Below, in pieces: positions 47,075 to 55,333 of a DNA stretch of 64,000 nt. The notes under the pieces are model-generated. The model was not told where the DNA came from, searched no databases, and worked only from the letters and a program-made list of their open reading frames with translations. Each line of letters opens with the position of its first letter. Positions within the stretch are counted from its first letter, which is position 1. Source of the DNA: Thiodiazotropha sp040506975 (GTDB taxonomy: Bacteria > Pseudomonadota > Gammaproteobacteria > Chromatiales > Chromatiaceae); contig OZ242974.1 of NCBI GenBank assembly GCA_965211775.1, positions 3,038,001 to 3,102,000 on the forward strand. Direction: 5' to 3'. The position numbers and the translations under genes are program-made.

Positions 47075-47890
47075 TTAGCCGAACTTACCTTCGACATAGT
47101 CCCGCGTTCTCTGATCCTCGACTTCACCGGTGAACAGATCCTCGGTTATTCCGATCTCCACACACTGGCCTTCGAGAAAAAAGGCTGTTCGATCGGCAAG
47201 CCGTCTGGCCTGCTGCACCAGGTTGGTGACCAGGATGATGGTCATATCCTTTTTCAGCTCTTTCAGCACGTCCTCGATGCGCATGGTGGTAACCGGGTCG
47301 ACTGCGATGGAGAATTCATCCAGCATCAGCAGGTCCGGCTCCTGGGAAAGGGCGCGGGCGATGGTCAGCCGCTGTTGCTGACCGCCTGAGAGAAGACTGC
47401 CAAGGGAGTTGAGCCTGTCTTTGACCTCGTCCCAAAGTGCGGCACGGGTGAGACAGCGTTCGACGATGATATCCAGTTCACCCTTATCGTTGATGCCGCG
47501 CAGGCGTGGTGATAATGCGACATTCTCGTATATCGTCAGGGGCAGTCCGACCGGCAGGGGAAATACAACCCCGATACGGCTGCGCAGGGCATAGATATTC
47601 CTGAGATTGTGGATATCGAGGCCGTTGAAGTGAATCCGGCCCTCAACCGTCATGTTGGAGTTGAAGGTATCCATGCGGTTCAGGGCCCTGAGAAAGGATG
47701 TCTTGCCGGCGTTGGCGGGGCCGATGATGCCGAAGATCTCATGTTCGCGTACCGACAGATTGACACCGCTCAGGGCCGGCGTAGCGCCATATTTGATGGT
47801 TACATCGTTGACCTGGAGCTTGATAGGAGATTCAACGGCACTCTCCACGATTGTTCCGGGTACTGCCGTGGTGAGGCTCATGTCTACCAT
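47075..47890 (-). CDS. pstB: Phosphate ABC transporter ATPase PstB, lacking Q-loop Gln and switch His
   Basis: 271 residues. The signature LLSGGQQQRL is canonical and Walker A is GPANAGKTS. The Q-loop Gln is replaced by Pro (VVFPLPVGLP), Walker B reads LLMLDEFSIAVDP rather than LLMDEPCSALDP, and the switch His is replaced by Asn (LVTNLVQQARR). It therefore supplies the signature but not a good catalytic half-site. The start overlaps the pstA stop. See the companion PstB at 46234. Confidence 0.92.
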   Translation of the reverse strand: MVDMSLTTAVPGTIVESAVESPIKLQVNDVTIKYGATPALSGVNLSVREHEIFGIIGPANAGKTSFLRALNRMDTFNSNMTVEGRIHFNGLDIHNLRNIYALRSRIGVVFPLPVGLPLTIYENVALSPRLRGINDKGELDIIVERCLTRAALWDEVKDRLNSLGSLLSGGQQQRLTIARALSQEPDLLMLDEFSIAVDPVTTMRIEDVLKELKKDMTIILVTNLVQQARRLADRTAFFLEGQCVEIGITEDLFTGEVEDQRTRDYVEGKFG

Positions 47891-48753
47891 TTCTTTTTAC
47901 CTCGCAGATACATGCGGAACGCGATAGAGATACTGTTCATCAGCAGTACCATGGCGATCAGTACCAGCGCGACGCCGTACGGCAGGTTCTCCGGCACACC
48001 CGGCACCTGGGTGGCGACGACGAAAAGGTGCAGCGAAAGGGCCATGGTCTGATCAAAGACGCTTTGCGGCAGAAAGGGTAGAAAGAAGGCTGCCCCGGTG
48101 AACATGATGGGCGCCGTTTCACCGGTGGTGCGTGAAACCTCCAGAATGACACCGGTGAGGATACCGCTTACCGCATTGGGAAGCACCACACGTTTTATGG
48201 TCTGCCAGCGTGTGGCGCCCATGTTCCAGCAAGCCTCCCTGAATGCCTGGGGAACGGCACGCAAGGATTCCCTGGTGGAGACGATCACCACCGGCAGCGT
48301 CATGATGGCCAGGGTCAGGCTGGCGGCCAGAATGCTGGTGCCGAATCCGAAAAAGATAACGAAGGCGCCGACCCCGAACAGGGCGTGCACGATCGACGGC
48401 ACCCCCGCGAGGTTGATGATCGCCAACTGGATCATCCGGGTAAACCAGTTGTCGCCGGCATACTCGTTGAGATAGATGGCCGCCGCCACGCCAAGGGGCA
48501 CGGATGCCAGCAACGCGACGGCGACGATCCATACCGTACCCAGCAGTGCGGGAAAGATACCGCCCTCGGTCATACCGTTGGTTGGATCGGTAAACAGAAA
48601 ATCGATCGAGATGATGCTGCCGCCTTTGGCTATCAGCGTGCTCAAGATGATGATTACCGGGACAACCAATAGAATAGTCATCATGAGAAACAGGATACGG
48701 AACAGGTTTTGAACCCGTTTGTTCCGTATATTCAGTGCAGATTCGGCGAACAT
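47884..48753 (-). CDS. pstA: Phosphate ABC transporter permease PstA
   Basis: 289-residue inner-membrane permease with about six helices. The binding-protein-dependent transport EAA-type loop is visible as REACWNMGATRWQTIKRVVLPNAVSGI. TDPTNGMTEGGIFPALLGTV near residue 60 is characteristic of PstA. Pairs with PstC. Seven bases or fewer separate it from pstC, and it overlaps the downstream pstB. Confidence 0.93.
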   Translation of the reverse strand: MFAESALNIRNKRVQNLFRILFLMMTILLVVPVIIILSTLIAKGGSIISIDFLFTDPTNGMTEGGIFPALLGTVWIVAVALLASVPLGVAAAIYLNEYAGDNWFTRMIQLAIINLAGVPSIVHALFGVGAFVIFFGFGTSILAASLTLAIMTLPVVIVSTRESLRAVPQAFREACWNMGATRWQTIKRVVLPNAVSGILTGVILEVSRTTGETAPIMFTGAAFFLPFLPQSVFDQTMALSLHLFVVATQVPGVPENLPYGVALVLIAMVLLMNSISIAFRMYLRGKKKW

Positions 48754-48759
48754 GGCAAT

Positions 48760-49692
48760 TTAACCCTTACGGATGCCACGGACGATGAGATCCGCGGACA
48801 GGTTGATCAAAAAGGTGATGATGAAGAGGAAGATTCCGATCGTGAACAGCGCCTGATAGTGTGGTGACCCGACAGCGGTTTCACCCAACTCCGCGGCGAT
48901 GGTGGCGGTCAGTGCGCGCACCGGATCGAATAGACTGCTGGGAATATTCACGGCATGTCCGGTGGCCATCAGCACCGCCATTGTCTCTCCAAAGCCGCGC
49001 CCGACACCCAGCAGGACCGCGCCGAGCAGGCCGTTCTTCGCCGCGGGCAGGACGGTCTTGAAGATGACCTGCCAGCGTGTGGCTCCCAGCGCTTCCGCCG
49101 CCTCGCGGTAACGGTCGGGTACCGCTTTCAGCGCATCCTCTGCAATGGAGGTCATGATCGGCGCCGCCATCAATCCCAGGATGATACCGGCGTTGAGTAC
49201 ATTCAGCCCCACCGGCACGTCAAACAGGTCGATAATCAACGGATTCATGATGGAGAGGCCGATGAAGCCCCACACCACCGAGGGGATGGCGGCCAACAGT
49301 TCCACCAGGACCTTGAGGGACTCTCTCAGCTTGCCGGTGGCGAATTCGCCGATAAAGATGGCTGCCCCGAGCGAAAAGGGGATTGCCACCACCATCGCCA
49401 GCCCGGTAACACTGGCGGTACCTGCCACCAGGGCGAGAATGCCGTACTCGGGGGTATCCTCGTCGGAGGGTTCCCAAAACGGCGAGAGAAAAAACTCCCT
49501 GAAGGTGAAGTCTTCCAGCAGAAAGCCGAAACCCTCCATGGTGATGAATACGAATATGCCTATGATGAAGATGATCGCCGAGATGCCGGCAATGAAGACC
49601 AGGGACTGGACAATCCTGTCGATATACCAGTCTAAATTCCGGCTATCGAAATCAGCAGAAATCGACGGTTGCAGGTGTTGGATCTCTGACAT
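48760..49692 (-). CDS. pstC: Phosphate ABC transporter permease PstC
   Basis: 310 residues from the ATG at 49692, which follows AAGGAG with nine-base spacing; the in-frame GTG at 49713 overlaps phoU and is less likely. Six helices, the conserved EAA loop REAAEALGATRWQVIFKTVLPAAKNGLL, and the PstC segment LLAAIPSVVWGFIGLSIMNPL. Forms the membrane channel with PstA. Confidence 0.93.
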   Translation of the reverse strand: MSEIQHLQPSISADFDSRNLDWYIDRIVQSLVFIAGISAIIFIIGIFVFITMEGFGFLLEDFTFREFFLSPFWEPSDEDTPEYGILALVAGTASVTGLAMVVAIPFSLGAAIFIGEFATGKLRESLKVLVELLAAIPSVVWGFIGLSIMNPLIIDLFDVPVGLNVLNAGIILGLMAAPIMTSIAEDALKAVPDRYREAAEALGATRWQVIFKTVLPAAKNGLLGAVLLGVGRGFGETMAVLMATGHAVNIPSSLFDPVRALTATIAAELGETAVGSPHYQALFTIGIFLFIITFLINLSADLIVRGIRKG

Positions 49693-49693
49693 T

Positions 49694-50770
49694 TCAGCTT
49701 GCTCCTTCACCACGAAGCAATTCCATCAGGTCCTTAATCAGTATTGCCAATTCGCGATAGATCGAATCGTATTCATGAATATCCTCATCCTCCGGCACTT
49801 CGCCCAGCCCCCATTCCAAGGCGGATGTGTGGAAGGGTATGCGGGACAGGTAGGAGGAGATCTCTCCCTGCAGAGAAACCACCACGTGCTGCTTGGACAT
49901 CTCTTTGGTCGTCAGCTGTTCTATAGAGGTCGGCCTGGCATCGCTGTAATCGATGCCCTTTTCATCGAAAAACCTGGCCAGGTTTGGATTGAGGGTCTCA
50001 GCCTTGATCCGGCCGGCGCTGGAATAGTTGCCGACAGTGGGATGATTGATTCTGGCGATCGCTTGCGCCAACTGGCTCAGGCTGCTGTTGTCCTCATCGA
50101 CAAAAAGTATGTTGAAGGTCTTTGGTGATTTCTGCTCTCCGGTAACGGCGAACACGGTATCTTCGCAAAGGTTCTTGGCCTGGTCCGCAACCCTTTTGAG
50201 TTGTGTGAAAACGACAAAGATCGCAAGCACCTCTTCCACTTTGGTGCGTTCATCGTTCTCCATCATTTCCGTATAGACAACATCCAGATTGTGTACCATC
50301 TCCTTTGCCAGCGTCATGGTGCTTTTGGCGGCATCGGCATTAAGCTCGGTAAAGGCACTGATGGCCAACTGCAACATGTTCATGGTTTCGCCGGCGATGC
50401 GATCAAGTTCTCTGCCCAGGCCGCCGCTGGGAGGTTGAGACAGCTGTGCCGCTTCTCGGGCAATGGTGACGGCGTAATCACCGATACGTTCCAGTTCGAT
50501 ATTCGCGCGTATCACCGATGAGAGCAGTCGCAAGTGTCCACCGCTGGGTATGTGGATGGCAAAAAAACGGTGGCAGATCCTGTCGATTTCACGCATGCAG
50601 CGATTGATCGGGTTGTCGTTCAACACCGTGTTGTAGGCGAGTTTCTTATCCCCTGTCTGCAGAGACTTCACTGCATTTCTGACAGCGTCCTGTACCTGCG
50701 CGCCCATTTTCGCCACACGATCGTGGATATTGTTAAGGTCGCGCTCCAGTCGTTCTTCGAGGTGGGCCAT
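49694..50770 (-). CDS. phoU: PhoU fused to an inactive LMW-phosphatase-like domain
   Basis: 358 residues from the ATG at 50770 (GGAG eight bases upstream; a GTG at 50800 is the alternative). Residues 1-210 are two PhoU three-helix repeats with the metal-binding pattern ANIELERIGDYAVTIA and TQLKRVADQAKNLCED. Residues about 218-345 match the low-molecular-weight phosphatase / ArsC fold: NILFVDEDNSSLSQLAQA aligns with the ILFVCTGNSCRSQMAEA P-loop, followed by YSSAGRIKAETLNPNLARFF, IDYSDARPTSIEQL and VVVSL. The nucleophilic Cys is Asp and the Arg is Leu, so it cannot be a phosphatase of the usual kind. It may sense phosphate or bind a partner. Located between pstS and pstC. Confidence 0.88.
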   Translation of the reverse strand: MAHLEERLERDLNNIHDRVAKMGAQVQDAVRNAVKSLQTGDKKLAYNTVLNDNPINRCMREIDRICHRFFAIHIPSGGHLRLLSSVIRANIELERIGDYAVTIAREAAQLSQPPSGGLGRELDRIAGETMNMLQLAISAFTELNADAAKSTMTLAKEMVHNLDVVYTEMMENDERTKVEEVLAIFVVFTQLKRVADQAKNLCEDTVFAVTGEQKSPKTFNILFVDEDNSSLSQLAQAIARINHPTVGNYSSAGRIKAETLNPNLARFFDEKGIDYSDARPTSIEQLTTKEMSKQHVVVSLQGEISSYLSRIPFHTSALEWGLGEVPEDEDIHEYDSIYRELAILIKDLMELLRGEGAS

Positions 50771-50989
50771 TGTCTGGTGCTCCGCAATGTATACTGTCAC
50801 AAAATAACAATGTATTTTTTGTAATTGATGCAGTTACTCTTTCGAATAAAGTTATCGAAACAGTACGATTTATACCCTGTGATCATGCAAGACGATTCAT
50901 GCATCGCCCATTGAAGTGAACAACTAGGCAGTGTATGGATTTCCCATTCCAGGTATGGATGAAACAACCTGGATCGGAATCGATTCTTA

Positions 50990-51865
50990 TCAATTACAGC
51001 TTACGCCGCGTACCGGTGCATACCCCTTTTTCAGGAGTATGCACTGGCCTTCATCACTCTTTACCCAATCAAGGTAGGTTTTGATGGCGCCTTGCGGTTC
51101 GCCATTGGTGTACATGAACAGCGGCCGTGCGATGGGATAGCTGCGGTCACTGGCCGTCTCCACACTGGGTGTGACGCAATCACCACCATCTTTTACGATA
51201 CAGGCCATTTTGATGTGATCCGTGGCGTAGGCCAATCCGCTGTATCCGATGGCGCAGGGTGTCTTCTCAACAAGATCAACCACATCTTTCGAACCGTGCA
51301 TGTCCAAAGTCCCCTGGCGGTACTTGCCTTTCTTGCCAAGTACCTCCTTTTTGAAATAGGCGTAGGTGCCGGAGTTGTTCTGGCGGCTGACAACAACAAT
51401 TTCGTCACCCTTGCAGCCTAGCACTTTCAATCCCAGATCGGACCATTTTGTAGCCTTTCCGCCGCGCCCAAAGACTGATTTCAACTGATCGTAATTGAGC
51501 GTGTCCGCCGGGTTGTCCTGATGGATGAAGACTGCAAGAGCGTCATATCCGACCACATGCTCGATTGGGTTCTGCCCCTTTGATTTTGCCAGCTTCAACT
51601 CTTTATTTTTCATCTGGCGGCTGGCATTGGCAATATCCACCGTACCGTTGATCATGGCGGCGATGCCCGTGCCGGATCCCCCACCCGATACCGCGACCGC
51701 CACATTGGCATCCACACCACCATAGGCTTCAGCCCAGGCCTGGGCAACATTCACCAGCGTGTCAGAGCCCTTATTCTGTATGACGGTGCGATCCGCAGCC
51801 TGTGCCGAATAAGCGATAAAAAGACTGCTGGCCGCCACTGAGATGGCATAAGAGATTTTCCTCAT
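50990..51865 (-). CDS. pstS: Periplasmic phosphate-binding protein PstS
   Basis: 291 residues with signal peptide (SVAASSLFIAYSAQA). The phosphate-binding loops are visible in IQNKGSDTLVNV, VAVSGGGSGTGIAAM and SRQNNSGTYAYFKK. Two Cys pairs in the C-terminal half may form disulfides. First gene of the pst operon, with a Pho box upstream; 219 bases separate it from phoU. Confidence 0.92.
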   Translation of the reverse strand: MRKISYAISVAASSLFIAYSAQAADRTVIQNKGSDTLVNVAQAWAEAYGGVDANVAVAVSGGGSGTGIAAMINGTVDIANASRQMKNKELKLAKSKGQNPIEHVVGYDALAVFIHQDNPADTLNYDQLKSVFGRGGKATKWSDLGLKVLGCKGDEIVVVSRQNNSGTYAYFKKEVLGKKGKYRQGTLDMHGSKDVVDLVEKTPCAIGYSGLAYATDHIKMACIVKDGGDCVTPSVETASDRSYPIARPLFMYTNGEPQGAIKTYLDWVKSDEGQCILLKKGYAPVRGVSCN

Positions 51866-52275
51866 TGTGAATACCCTTAGTAATAATTTAGATTAACCGT
51901 AAAAGCGTAAAAAACGATAGTCGACCCCGCTATCCCAGCTTGAGTGGGCAGCCTTCATATTGTTTTTTTGATCTGCGTTGAATATTGCAGGTTAATGACG
52001 ACTATACTCCAAAAGTATTACAGTTTGATGACAACGAGAGACTATTCGGGAATTAATTTTCAAGCGTGGTGATTGAAAGAATCTCGCACCTGTAGGGTCT
52101 GCCCTGTATTGAAATAGCAGGCTCATGGTCTGTATCGCATGTCTCTTGTTTTTTATCGACAGGTATTTGATATTGGTGATAATGATGTACACGCAAGCGG
52201 GCAGTTGCCGGTTCGCTCCGAGTCAATGGTTTGACTAGCGTCTAGACTATAGGTAACAACATTGCGGGGTGGATA
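51866..52275. promoter_or_regulatory. Divergent region pstS / nfeD
   Basis: 410 bases between divergent genes. The pstS-proximal part has a Pho-regulon promoter (listed separately). Nothing else is convincing; a minus-strand frame at 51992-52192 overlaps the Pho box and is not a gene. Confidence 0.6.
52001..52034 (-). promoter_or_regulatory. Pho box and -10 element for the pst operon
   Basis: On the minus strand TTGTCATCAAACTGTAAT (52034-52017) matches 15 of 18 positions of the PhoB consensus CTGTCATAAAACTGTCAT. Ten bases downstream is TATAGT (52006-52001), a good -10 hexamer at the spacing typical of PhoB-activated promoters. Transcription would start about 130 bases before the pstS ATG. 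Confidence 0.8.
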
Positions 52276-53640
52276 GTGTCTAGATATGCGATATCGCTTC
52301 TCTTCTTTATCTGCTTAGTGTGCGCTGGTGTCAGCCAGATATTTGCCGATAGTCAAGGCCCTAGAGGATTTCTACTGGAGATATCGGGGGCCATAGGGCC
52401 TGCGACGGCCGACTATATTGATCGGACACTGGAGAAGGCCGAAAACGAAGCCGTGGAGTTGGTTGTCCTGCAGATGGATACCCCCGGCGGTCTGGATACC
52501 TCGATGCGGGCCATCATCAAACGTATCATCGCCTCCCGGGTTGTGGTGGTCAGTTACGTTGCGCCAAGTGGCGCACGGGCAGCCAGTGCCGGTACTTATA
52601 TCCTTTATGCCAGCCATATAGCCGCCATGTCGCCCGCCACCAATCTGGGTGCCGCAACCCCTGTGTCCCTGGGTGGATTACCGAAATCCACACCGGAAAG
52701 AGGCAACTCAGGGGATCGGGCGGAGGGTGAGAAAGCCCCGGCCGCTGCAGATCCGAAGACGAGCAAAGTCGTCAATGATGCATCCGCCTATATTCGCAGC
52801 CTGGCGGCTTTACGTGATCGAAATGCCGATTGGGCTGAATCGGCGGTACGTGATGCCGCCAGCCTTTCCGCGGATGAGGCATTAAAGCTGGGTGTAATCG
52901 ATCTTGTTGCGGCAGACCATGAGAGTCTGCTGTCTCAGCTGGACGGCCGCCAGGTTGAGTTGCACCTGGGCAGCAAGACACTGAGTACCAAGGATCTGCA
53001 GCTAGAGAAACACTTGCCTGATTGGCAGAGTCAGTTGCTGAGCATCATCAGTAATCCCAATCTGGCCTAAATTCTCATGTTGGTGGGAATCTACGGGTTG
53101 ATCTACGAATTTGCCAATCCCGGTTCGATCGTCCCCGGCACAGTGGGCGCCATCTCTCTGTTGCTTGCCCTCTATGCGTTTCATCTTCTGCCGATCAATT
53201 ATGCCGGTGTGGCATTGATTCTGCTCGGTATATCGTTAATGGTGGCGGAAGCATTCGTACCCAGTTTCGGCGCTCTGGGAATAGGGGGGGTGATTGCATT
53301 CATCATCGGATCCCTGATCCTGGTGGATACCGATCAGGCGGGATTCGGCATATCGCTGCCACTGATTCTGGGTGTCGCGGTAAGCAGCGCCTTTCTCATG
53401 GTTTTTGTTATTGGCATGGTAATCAAGTCACGTCACCGTCCTGTAGTGAGCGGACGTGAGGAGATGCTGACCAGTGAGGGTATCGTGATGGAGGATTTTA
53501 CCGGTGAGGGTGACATCAGGGTACATGGGGAAGTATGGCGGGCTCACTCCGAGCAACCGTTGCAAAAAGATCAGCTGGTACAGATTACCGGCAGAGACGG
53601 GCTGGTTTTAAAGGTTATACCGGCTGATAAGGAGAAGTGA
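52276..53640 (+). pseudogene. nfeD: NfeD-type membrane protease, split by an in-frame TAA
   Basis: Long-form NfeD. Part 1 (52276-53070) has a signal peptide and a ClpP-class serine protease domain (LLEISGAIGPATADYI, MDTPGGLDTSMR, nucleophile Ser in GARAASAGTYIL, ATNLGAATPV). It stops at TAA 53068-53070 just after SNPNLA. The same frame continues with ILMLVGIYGLIYEFANPGS, four membrane helices and a C-terminal OB-fold (53077-53640). In homologues this junction is SNPNxAYILM, so the stop stands at a Tyr codon (TAT or TAC changed to TAA). Uninterrupted it would be 454 residues. A protease half and a membrane half might still be made separately, since 53077 is an ATG-like restart region. Confidence 0.88.
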
Positions 53641-53642
53641 TC

Positions 53643-54395
53643 ATGACGCTCTATCTATATGCGGTTATTCTATTCCTGATCGTCGCGTTTCTCGCTTCGG
53701 CGCTCAAGATACTGCGTGAGTATGAACGTGGCGTGGTATTTATGTTGGGACGCTTCTGGCGTGTCAAGGGACCGGGCTTGATCATCATCATACCGGTGAT
53801 CCAGCAGTTCGTAAGAGTCGACCTGCGCACGATTGTGCTGGACGTTCCCTCCCAGGACGTGATCTCGCGCGATAATGTATCGGTAAAGGTCAATGCGGTC
53901 GTCTATTTCCGTGTGCTGGATCCGGAGCGGGCCATTATCCAGGTAGAGGATTATATGGTCGCCACCAGCCAGCTGGCGCAAACTACATTGCGTTCCGTCC
54001 TGGGCCAGCATGAGTTGGATGAGATGCTGGCCGAACGGGAGCGGCTCAACGATGATGTGAGGAATATATTGGACCAACAGACCGATACCTGGGGAATAAA
54101 AGTATCCAATGTAGAGATCAAGCATGTCGATCTTGATGACAGCATGATCCGGGCAATAGCGCGTCAGGCCGAAGCTGAGCGGGCGAGGCGCGCAAAGATC
54201 ATCCATGCCGAAGGTGAACAGCAGGCCGCTGAAAAGCTGGTCGAAGCGGCGAAGACCCTCGCCGTACAGCCGCAGGCGCTTCAGCTCAGATACCTGGAGA
54301 CCCTGACAGAGATAGCCGGAGACAAGAGCCACACCCTGGTATTTCCGCTGCCGATGGATCTGCTGGAACCGCTGTTTAAAAAGCGGGAGGGTTGA
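53643..54395 (+). CDS. Slipin (stomatin-like Band 7 protein)
   Basis: 250 residues. One N-terminal membrane segment (YLYAVILFLIVAFLASALKIL), then the SPFH/Band 7 domain (EYERGVVFMLGRFWRVKGPG, RTIVLDVPSQDVISRDNV, VNAVVYFRV) and an Ala/Glu-rich coiled coil (RQAEAERARRAKIIHAEGEQQAAEKL). Slipins are the classical substrate and partner of long-form NfeD proteases, and the gene follows nfeD directly. The ATG at 53643 follows AAGGAGAAGTGATC. Confidence 0.93.
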   Translation: MTLYLYAVILFLIVAFLASALKILREYERGVVFMLGRFWRVKGPGLIIIIPVIQQFVRVDLRTIVLDVPSQDVISRDNVSVKVNAVVYFRVLDPERAIIQVEDYMVATSQLAQTTLRSVLGQHELDEMLAERERLNDDVRNILDQQTDTWGIKVSNVEIKHVDLDDSMIRAIARQAEAERARRAKIIHAEGEQQAAEKLVEAAKTLAVQPQALQLRYLETLTEIAGDKSHTLVFPLPMDLLEPLFKKREG

Positions 54396-54412
54396 TGCCT
54401 GGCCTGTTTATC

Positions 54413-54428
54413 AGTGTTAACAGGCCCT
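54413..54428. repeat. Dispersed 16-bp repeat, copy 2
   Basis: AGTGTTAACAGGCCCT, identical to 31229-31244 and 55045-55060. Followed within 15 bases by a palindrome listed next. Confidence 0.7.
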
Positions 54429-54441
54429 AAAACGTATACGC

Positions 54442-54476
54442 GTTCCCATGCTCGTGGGTGGGAACCAGGGCCTGGT
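54442..54476. repeat. REP-like palindromes between slipin and flavoprotein genes
   Basis: GTTCCCA (54442-54448) pairs with TGGGAAC (54459-54465) around a 10-base loop, overlapped by ACCAGG-G-CCTGGT (54464-54476) and a short TTTT. The sequence lies between two convergent genes and may work as a bidirectional transcription end or be part of a repeat family. Confidence 0.5.
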
Positions 54477-54490
54477 TTTGCCGGAGATAC

Positions 54491-55036
54491 TCACTCTGTT
54501 TCTTCAAGGGTGGAGACCAGTTGAGAAAAGCTGGTCACCACCGATGTGTACTCAAATTCCCGTAGCCGTTCGACATTCTCCAGATCAATTTGTCTTGGGT
54601 AGACCATGACCGTACCGCCCGGCGCCTCGGTCTCCATTTCCGGTTCAGTGTCGCAGGCGAAGACAATGCTCGGAATCCGGCACTTGCCGGCCTGAGCATA
54701 GATATTGGTTACCAAAGTATCGGCTATACCCCACACCATTTTTGCTATGGTGTTTGATGTGGCGGGGGCGATGACCAGGCGCTTGTAATGCCCTTGATAA
54801 AAGAGACCCACTGGAGAGGCACTGGCAGTGGTATCGCGAAAACAGGTGAAGCGCTCGCGTATCGATTTCACATCAAAATCGTACATTGAGAGCACTTCCG
54901 CCGCGGCCTTGCTCAAAAAAAGGTCCACATCAGATCGATGTTGTATCAGATCCATACACTCTTTGAGATAGTGACCGGATCCGGTTATCGCCCATGCCTC
55001 GCGTGGCCTTTCATACCTGCCCATGATGTCCCGCAT
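54491..55036 (-). CDS. Flavoprotein (dihydromethanopterin reductase/AfpA-like)
   Basis: 181-residue HFCD-type flavoprotein. The N-terminal segment AWAITGSGHYLKECMDLI and the later VIAPATSNTIAKMVWGIADTLVTNIY and IPSIVFACDTE are those of the flavoprotein family (PF02441-type) that includes DmrB and archaeoflavoproteins. In methylotrophs such proteins reduce dihydromethanopterin in the tetrahydromethanopterin pathway of formaldehyde oxidation. The nearby folP and formate dehydrogenase fit that idea, but no fae or mch gene is in the window. Confidence 0.75.
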   Translation of the reverse strand: MRDIMGRYERPREAWAITGSGHYLKECMDLIQHRSDVDLFLSKAAAEVLSMYDFDVKSIRERFTCFRDTTASASPVGLFYQGHYKRLVIAPATSNTIAKMVWGIADTLVTNIYAQAGKCRIPSIVFACDTEPEMETEAPGGTVMVYPRQIDLENVERLREFEYTSVVTSFSQLVSTLEETE

Positions 55037-55044
55037 AACTGTTG

Positions 55045-55060
55045 AGTGTTAACAGGCCCT
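55045..55060. repeat. Dispersed 16-bp repeat, copy 3
   Basis: AGTGTTAACAGGCCCT, nine bases upstream of the flavoprotein start on its non-coding side. Identical to copies at 31229 and 54413, so this gene is bracketed by copies 2 and 3 in direct orientation, 632 bases apart. Confidence 0.7.
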
Positions 55061-55333
55061 AACCGGCCCAAATATAATCATCGACTTTAAACGGATGGCT
55101 CTGATCTGCTTTGACTATTCTGATTGAAAGTTTTAAGGGCAAGAAGTGAGCCAACTATACCTGGTGGTTTCGAAATAGTTCAGCGCTAACTGGATTACTT
55201 AATTCACAATGAAACATTGATAGAAGCCTGAGCGCTATCCTAATGGATATGAATACTATTTACAGCTGTAAACGATCGACCACCCTTTAGCGGCGTAAGG
55301 CTGGCTTGTTGATCAGATCGGATTGGTACAATA

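Noticed and set aside
50960..50985. CCAGGT/ACCTGG stem between pstS and phoU as a terminator
   Set aside because: The 12-base loop is large and no T-run follows on the minus strand; it could be an mRNA-processing hairpin but the evidence is too thin.
37040..53070. Possible recoding of TAA as a sense codon (yfiR 37040, nfeD 53068)
   Set aside because: Many clearly real genes in the window end in TAA at the expected place (for example gspD, rluC, sppA, OTR), so TAA is an ordinary stop here.
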